From the NCBI GenBank assembly GCA_013002105.1, contig JABDKS010000106.1:1-11999 (forward strand): a stretch of 11,999 bases of DNA, given 5' to 3'. Below are positions 7,320 through 11,999 of this stretch, in pieces. A program made the position numbers and the translations under genes. How positions within the stretch are numbered: position 1 is the stretch's first letter; the number at the start of each line of letters is the position of its first letter. A model generated the notes under the pieces. It searched no databases and was not told where the DNA came from. It saw only the letters and a program-made list of their open reading frames with translations. The DNA is from Pirellulaceae bacterium (GTDB taxonomy: Bacteria; Planctomycetota; Planctomycetia; Pirellulales; Pirellulaceae).

Positions 7320-9671
7320 TCAATCTTCGGTAGATTCGATCTGATCGATCGTTCGCTGATACGACTCTCTGTATCGACGACTCTCTGTCTCGTCTCGCAA
7401 GCGTTTCAGAGTTGGCAGCGCAGCCTTTGCCGCCGGTCCAACTTTGCCCAATAGGAACATCGCGTAATATCGACGGCGACGGTCATCCGACTCCAGGCCT
7501 TCTAAAAGAACTGGGACCGCCTCCGGTCCGGCGTCATCGATCGCGCGCAACGCCCCACGCGCGGCATCTTGGTCTTCGTCCCGCCCCAGCATTCTGAACA
7601 ACTCTGGCACCGCCGATTTTGCACCAGAGCCCAATTCGCCTAGTGATTGCGCCGCGTCACGGCGAACCGTCCAATCAGAATCCCCTAGTGCTTTCACCAA
7701 TAATGGAACCGACTTTTCCGCGTTCGGTTCGATCTTGGCCAAACATTTCACAGCCGCGGCCCGTAGCGACACGCGTTCGTGATCGAGCAATCGCACGACC
7801 GCTGCAAAACTCTCATTGGCCTTCGCGCCCATTTCCGTCAATGAGCTGAGCGCAGCGACCAAAACCATTTCATCTGACTCATCCAGCAACGCCGCCAGTG
7901 CTCTCACGACCTCCGACGAATCGGAACCGATTTGGCCCAATGTGGTTGCGGCACTCGCTCGTACGGTTTCGCTGTCATCACTTAATAGCGACACCAATTT
8001 GTCAGCCGAATCGCGGGCGGCATCGCCCAGACCGCCCAAAGCAATCGCTGCGACCTTGCGAATGCTTTCATCTGAATCTGATAGACGATCCGTGATAGCG
8101 GCGACAGCCGACTTGGCGTCGGAGCCCAGTGATTCCAAACCCTCCAATGCGCCACGACGAACGACGGGATCGTCGTCGACCAACGCGCTCTTGAGCAATT
8201 CGACGACCCACTGTGTTTGCGGATCTGTCTTGGCAACCGCAAGCAGCGCGGCGCCGCGCACTTCAGCAACGGGATCGTCGGCCAATCGCCTCAATTTGGC
8301 CACCGCCTCGGTCGGCAAATTGTTGCATCGCCCGAGTGCGACCGTGGCCGCTTGACGGAGTTCATCGGACTCGTCGGATAGCGACAACGTGAGCAACTGA
8401 ATCGCCGATTGCGGAACCGGCTGCATTTCTGCCAGAGCACGCGCCGCGCTCGTTCGTGCCGCTGCTGATTGGTCTTGGAGTGCATCGACCAACGGCCCCG
8501 TAGCGCTCGGCCCGATCCCCGCCAAAGCGATCGAAAGTCGATCCGCGACAACGCCGCCTTTGGCTGATGCCCGCAATAGCTCGGGCACGGCAACCGGTCC
8601 GATGCGACTCAGGGCGGTTGTGATGGACGCGGTCGAAGCCTCATCGCTTAGATCAGCCAACGTCTCAATCAGTGCACCAATCGCCGGCTCGGCGCGGCCA
8701 CTCATTGATCCGAGCGCAAAGGCCGCGGCTGATCGTACCTGCGGATCGTCACGATGCAGCAAGTCGATCAAAGCAGGCATGGCGACCGAGCAATCATCAC
8801 CCATTTTGCGTAATGCCAAAACCGACGCACCACGTACCTCTTCATCCGAATCCACGACCCCGGCAGTGATCAGTGCCGCCAACTCGCTCGGTGGCAGATC
8901 GGTTGCTACCAAAGCAACGAGTGCGGCCGCTCGCACGCTGGCAGCCGGATCGGATGTCAGCGCGACCAAACGGTCTCGCACCGATGCGGGCAACTGATCC
9001 AGTTTGCCCAATCCAGTCGCTGATATCGCGCGAACCTCTTCGTCGTCACTATCAAGGCCGCGCGTTAGCGCGTTTTGTGCGGCAGGCCCGATTCGTGACA
9101 ATGACCATGCCGCCTGTCGACGGACATCGTCGTTCTCATCGGACGTTGCATCAGCCAAGATTGGCACTGCACGCGGAGCATGCGCGTTCATCCAGCCCAA
9201 AGAATCCAATGCCGCGACACGACGTTGTGTGGAACCCTCTTTGGCGGCGGCGGCTAGTTCGTCAATCGCGCCGGCCCCAATACGCGACAGGGCCCATGCC
9301 GCGCGGTACCTGCGTTGTTCGTCACGTGAATCCAGCGATTCAATCAACGGGCCAATCGCCGTGGGGGCGTCGGGCCCGATCCGTGCGATCGCCATCGTCG
9401 CTTGCATCCAGACCTGTTCATCACGGTCACCCAACGCCGAGACGAGCGATTCTAGTGCTGGGAGTGCCTCTGGCCCCAGGTTCGCCAGGGCGTAAGCAGC
9501 ATCACGGCGATGATCCAGCTCCACACCTGCCAGGTCGCCGGCCAATTTTTCGATCGACCCAGCGGGTTCGTCGCCCCAAGTACCGGGAGTCCAAACGCTG
9601 ACGCATGCAACAAAGCATGCGATCCGACAAACATTTCGCCGGACGGGGATCAATTCGTGGAACGTCGCCAT
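7320..9671 (-). CDS. Exported HEAT-repeat protein (about 22 repeats)
   Basis: An all-helical solenoid, presumably a protein-binding scaffold outside the cytoplasm. The ATG at 9671 gives 783 residues and shares its A with the upstream gene's TGA (TGATG); the in-frame TTG one codon earlier is less likely. The N-terminus is a signal peptide: VRR, then a hydrophobic stretch (about 14-28) and likely cleavage near WG-DEP at 33/34. The rest, about residues 50-765, is some 22 tandem units of about 30-33 residues with the consensus SDxDExVRxxAAxALGxIG, like HEAT_2 / PBS-lyase HEAT-like repeats. Units in the middle (for example around SKGG-type linkers, residues about 335-390) are shorter or more degenerate. 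No catalytic, haem-binding or membrane-anchor segment is seen. It is the last gene of a tightly packed operon with the DUF1552 and DUF1592-type genes, so a role with those exported proteins is inferred. Its stop lies 11 bases from the stop of the convergent transporter gene. The repeat family is certain; the function is unknown. Confidence 0.92.
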   Translation of the reverse strand: MATFHELIPVRRNVCRIACFVACVSVWTPGTWGDEPAGSIEKLAGDLAGVELDHRRDAAYALANLGPEALPALESLVSALGDRDEQVWMQATMAIARIGPDAPTAIGPLIESLDSRDEQRRYRAAWALSRIGAGAIDELAAAAKEGSTQRRVAALDSLGWMNAHAPRAVPILADATSDENDDVRRQAAWSLSRIGPAAQNALTRGLDSDDEEVRAISATGLGKLDQLPASVRDRLVALTSDPAASVRAAALVALVATDLPPSELAALITAGVVDSDEEVRGASVLALRKMGDDCSVAMPALIDLLHRDDPQVRSAAAFALGSMSGRAEPAIGALIETLADLSDEASTASITTALSRIGPVAVPELLRASAKGGVVADRLSIALAGIGPSATGPLVDALQDQSAAARTSAARALAEMQPVPQSAIQLLTLSLSDESDELRQAATVALGRCNNLPTEAVAKLRRLADDPVAEVRGAALLAVAKTDPQTQWVVELLKSALVDDDPVVRRGALEGLESLGSDAKSAVAAITDRLSDSDESIRKVAAIALGGLGDAARDSADKLVSLLSDDSETVRASAATTLGQIGSDSSEVVRALAALLDESDEMVLVAALSSLTEMGAKANESFAAVVRLLDHERVSLRAAAVKCLAKIEPNAEKSVPLLVKALGDSDWTVRRDAAQSLGELGSGAKSAVPELFRMLGRDEDQDAARGALRAIDDAGPEAVPVLLEGLESDDRRRRYYAMFLLGKVGPAAKAALPTLKRLRDETESRRYRESYQRTIDQIESTED

Positions 9672-9673
9672 CA
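9669..9673 (-). other. TGATG stop/start overlap (translational coupling)
   Basis: On the minus strand the TGA ending the DUF1552 gene (9673-9671) and the ATG of the HEAT-repeat gene (9671-9669) share one base. There is no strong Shine-Dalgarno sequence just before it, which fits a ribosome that terminates and restarts in place. Coupling is inferred from the overlap. Confidence 0.75.
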
Positions 9674-11044
9674 AATCTGCAGCCCAGGTAATCGACCCGT
9701 GCTGTCTCCCACGAAATCAACCGGTGTGCCAAATCGATCCAGCATCGATAAGAACAAGTTGCACATTGGCGTCTCAGGGGTCACTCGCAAGTGACGTCCC
9801 GGATCGATTTGTCCACCCGCATGTCCGGCCAATAGGATGGGCAAATTTTCGTTGTTGTGGCGATCACCATCGCTAATCGCACTGCCATAACAGATCATCG
9901 AGTTGTCCAGCAGGTTGCCGTCGCCGTCAGCAGTTGATTTCAAGCGTTGTAGAAAATAAGCCAACTGAGCGACGTGAAAACGATTGATCTGGCGAATCTT
10001 GGCATGTTTCTCCGCGTCGCCGCGGTGGTGCGACAGGTCGTGATGCCCGTCAGCGACATTGATATGTCGGTAGCTCCGATTGCTACCGGCATCGGCAAGC
10101 ATGCATGTCGCGATCCGCGTCCGGTCTGTTTGAAAGGCTAACACCATCATGTCACACATCAGCCGGATGTGTTCGCCGTAGTCATCCGGCGTCCCCTTGG
10201 GGATGGGATAGTCGATATCCAGCGAAATTTTGGGTTCATCATCGGTTCGTTCGATGCGTCGTTCGACTTCGCGCACCCCATTAAGAAACTCATCGAGCTT
10301 CTGCTGGTCCTGCCGTGCGAGTTTCGATTGCAGGCCTTTGGCATCTTCGGAGATGAAATCCAAGATACTTTTCTTCAGTTCGTTGCGTCGAACCGCATCC
10401 GGCCCACGCCCGGGTGAACTTCCGTCACCGAATATGCGTTCAAAAACCAATCGCGGATTGGTTTCTTTGCCAACCGGTGTCGACTCGGACGACCAACTAA
10501 CATTGGACGAATAGGCGCAGCTGTAACCGCTGTCGCAATTGCCCGCACTTCGCCCCGATTCACATCCCAGTTCCAAAGATGCAAATCGTGTCACATGGCC
10601 CGCTGCTTGGGCGGCAACTTGGTCCACCGAGACGCCAGAACGAATATTCTCGCCCGCCGTCTTGCGTGGCTGTGCGCCAGTCAAGAACACCGATGCACTG
10701 CGAGCATGATCGCCGGCACCATCGCCGTTGGCACGCCCCTTGTCATGCGTCAAGCCGCTGATCACCATCACGTCGTCTTGCACGGACGCCAAGGGTTTCA
10801 ATGTGTGCGGCAAGTCAAAACCGTACCCGTGTCGCTGCGGCGTCCAATCGGGAAGGTGGACTCCGTTGGGAACGAACAAGAATGCCATCCGTTGCGGCGG
10901 CGACGTGGAGTTCGCGGTAGCTGCCGACGCACGGGAGGTCAGTGAGGAACTGGGCGCAAGCGACTCCAACCACGGTAGTGCAAGCGATACGCCGACTCCG
11001 CGCAGCACCGTACGTCGTGAGATGGCAGAGGTATGAATGCTCAT
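9671..11044 (-). CDS. DUF1552 family protein, Tat-exported
   Basis: A member of the DUF1552 family, exported proteins abundant in planctomycetes and of unestablished biochemical role. The 457 residues start with a twin-arginine signal (SRRTVLRGVGVSLALPWLE, Arg10-Arg11), so the protein is probably exported folded, often a sign of a cofactor or metal. Family marks include AFLFVPNGVHLPDW, VISGLTHDKG, GDGAGDHARSASVFLTG, a Cys-containing ELGCESGRSAGNCDSGYSC, the His-rich DGHHDLSHHRGD, and near the end CYGSAISDGDRHNNENLPIL. The conserved Asp/His clusters could bind metal, but that is inference. The length is near normal for the family and the gene looks intact. The ATG at 11044 overlaps the upstream stop as ATGA and has a purine-rich AAAAAGGGAA a few bases upstream, which supports this start. 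It typically pairs with the DUF1592/1588/1585 protein encoded just before it, as here. Confidence 0.93.
   Translation of the reverse strand: MSIHTSAISRRTVLRGVGVSLALPWLESLAPSSSLTSRASAATANSTSPPQRMAFLFVPNGVHLPDWTPQRHGYGFDLPHTLKPLASVQDDVMVISGLTHDKGRANGDGAGDHARSASVFLTGAQPRKTAGENIRSGVSVDQVAAQAAGHVTRFASLELGCESGRSAGNCDSGYSCAYSSNVSWSSESTPVGKETNPRLVFERIFGDGSSPGRGPDAVRRNELKKSILDFISEDAKGLQSKLARQDQQKLDEFLNGVREVERRIERTDDEPKISLDIDYPIPKGTPDDYGEHIRLMCDMMVLAFQTDRTRIATCMLADAGSNRSYRHINVADGHHDLSHHRGDAEKHAKIRQINRFHVAQLAYFLQRLKSTADGDGNLLDNSMICYGSAISDGDRHNNENLPILLAGHAGGQIDPGRHLRVTPETPMCNLFLSMLDRFGTPVDFVGDSTGRLPGLQI
11041..11044 (-). other. ATGA start/stop overlap (translational coupling)
   Basis: On the minus strand the ATG of the DUF1552 gene (11044-11042) overlaps the TGA of the DUF1592/1588/1585 gene (11043-11041). 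The four-base overlap implies that the two are read from one message and probably translated in a coupled way. Confidence 0.8.
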
Positions 11045-11999
11045 GGTTCCCTTTTTGCTTCTCGCATTGTGAACGGATCACTGGTAACGATGGCTGTCAC
11101 CAGCGCGGAGAATCGGTAATCGCGTTGCTTCATTATCACCAAACATTCCTTGACGGTACAGCGATCGTAAGATCGCAGACCGCGGCCGAGTGCATAAGTC
11201 AGCAGTTTCTCGGCCAAACACTTGCAAAACTGATCCTTCTTGTCGTCCAACAAGATTCTCATCAAATCGGTCGCCCCGTTAAATTGGCGACCGCCAGGCA
11301 GTTCACCGGACGCGTCGATCGGAAACTTGCCGTCCAAATCACGCCAGGCTCCGATGGCGTCAAAGTTCTCTAGCCCAAATCCAAGGGCATCCATCGTTCG
11401 GTGACAAACCGCACACGCCTCGTTCGCGCGATGCTGTTCCATCTGTTCACGCAGTGACCCCAACGTTTCGGCGCCTTCTTCTAATTCAGGCACATCGGCC
11501 GGCGGCGGTGGTGGTGGTTCGGCAAGAATATTGTCCAGAATCCATTTGCCGCGTTTAACCGGCGACGTCCGCGTCGGATTGGACGTCAGCATCAGAATAC
11601 TGGCATGCGTCAAAACTCCTCGCCGTCCGTCGGCTAATCGAACGCGCTGAAAATCGTCGCCGGTGACTTCGGGGATACCGTAATGTCTTGCTAGCCGTTG
11701 GTTAACGTAGGTGAAGTCAGCGCTCAGAAACTCAAGCACGCTTCGGTCTTCGCGTATCAACTCGCCAAAAAACATTTCGGTCTCACGCCGCATGGCACTG
11801 CCCAACGCACCGTCGAAATTCGGATACTTGACCGGGTCCGGCATCAATCGGGACAAATCTCGCAGTTGCAACCATTGGCCGGCAAAGTTATCGACCAGCG
11901 CGATGGACTTTGGATCGGCCAACATCCGTTTCGCTTCGCTCGCCAATACATCATGTTTGGTCAGATCGCCGGAATCGGCGAGATCAAACAGTCGTTGGT
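11041..11999 (-). CDS. DUF1592/DUF1588/DUF1585 planctomycete cytochrome-type protein (C-terminal part; 5' end outside window)
   Basis: The last 318 residues of a large exported protein; the frame is open to the right edge (QRLFDLADSGDLTKHDVLA just before the TTG at 11946, which is therefore not a start). In order: the tail of DUF1592 (LFDLADSG through LVDNFAGQWLQLRDL); DUF1588 (RRGVLTHASILMLTSNPTRT, SPVKRGKWILDNIL, a six-proline run, then NEACAVCHRTMDALGFGLENFD); and C-terminal DUF1585 (LAEKLLTYALGRGLRSYD through AIVTSDPF). CAVCH, encoded at 11401-11415, has the CxxCH form of a c-type haem site, as is usual in this domain. Complete members normally carry further N-terminal domains (a cytochrome-like domain, DUF1587, DUF1595), which would lie beyond the window. 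It is the first of three overlapping genes. Family assignment is firm; the function (perhaps redox-linked polymer degradation) is speculation. Confidence 0.93.
   Translation of the reverse strand, partial: QRLFDLADSGDLTKHDVLASEAKRMLADPKSIALVDNFAGQWLQLRDLSRLMPDPVKYPNFDGALGSAMRRETEMFFGELIREDRSVLEFLSADFTYVNQRLARHYGIPEVTGDDFQRVRLADGRRGVLTHASILMLTSNPTRTSPVKRGKWILDNILAEPPPPPPADVPELEEGAETLGSLREQMEQHRANEACAVCHRTMDALGFGLENFDAIGAWRDLDGKFPIDASGELPGGRQFNGATDLMRILLDDKKDQFCKCLAEKLLTYALGRGLRSYDRCTVKECLVIMKQRDYRFSALVTAIVTSDPFTMREAKREP

Noticed and set aside
7330..9520. Tandem repeats in the HEAT gene as a DNA-level repeat or CRISPR-like array
   Set aside because: The periodicity is in the protein (about 31-33 residues); the nucleotide units are diverged and there are no identical repeats with unique spacers.
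8873..9601. Open frame of 242 codons on the plus strand opposite the HEAT-repeat gene
   Set aside because: Its product is Arg/Pro/His-rich and shows no family motif. The opposite strand encodes clear, regular HEAT repeats throughout, so this is a shadow frame.
11944..11946. TTG as the start of the DUF1592-type protein
   Set aside because: The codons before it continue the family pattern (LFDLADSGDL) up to the window edge, so it is an internal Leu codon in a gene cut by the edge.

Overview
The window looks like a piece of a planctomycete chromosome, most likely from the Pirellulaceae (Rhodopirellula-like). The strongest evidence is the right-hand gene pair: a DUF1592/DUF1588/DUF1585 'planctomycete cytochrome' protein followed by a Tat-exported DUF1552 protein, a combination greatly expanded in that phylum. 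The lack of clear Shine-Dalgarno sequences before most starts and the moderately high GC fit this too. The genus is inference; no rRNA or other marker gene is present.

Left half, plus strand (1-7308): three complete or nearly complete genes read rightwards. The first is a membrane chemoreceptor (methyl-accepting chemotaxis protein) whose first residues lie before the window. After a 243-base gap with two small inverted repeats comes a periplasmic adaptor (membrane fusion protein) of a tripartite efflux pump. After another 144 bases comes a very large RND inner-membrane transporter. Adaptor and transporter form a standard pump pair. No TolC-like outer-membrane channel is in view, so it must be encoded elsewhere. 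The transporter is longer than classical AcrB-type pumps because of two visible insertions. One of them looks like an extra transmembrane hairpin between TM2 and TM3.

Right half, minus strand (7320-11999): three genes read leftwards and are packed with overlapping stop and start codons. In transcription order they are the C-terminal part of the DUF1592/1588/1585 protein (running off the right edge), the DUF1552 protein, and an exported protein of about 22 HEAT-like repeats. The overlaps are ATGA between the first two and TGATG between the second and third, so the three are probably translated together as one operon. All are predicted to act outside the cytoplasm. The biochemical role of the DUF1592/DUF1552 pair is not known to me, and the HEAT protein is the unusual partner.

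The two halves converge, with only 11 bases between the transporter stop and the HEAT-protein stop. I see no tRNA, rRNA, CRISPR array, insertion sequence or phage gene. The window is almost entirely coding.
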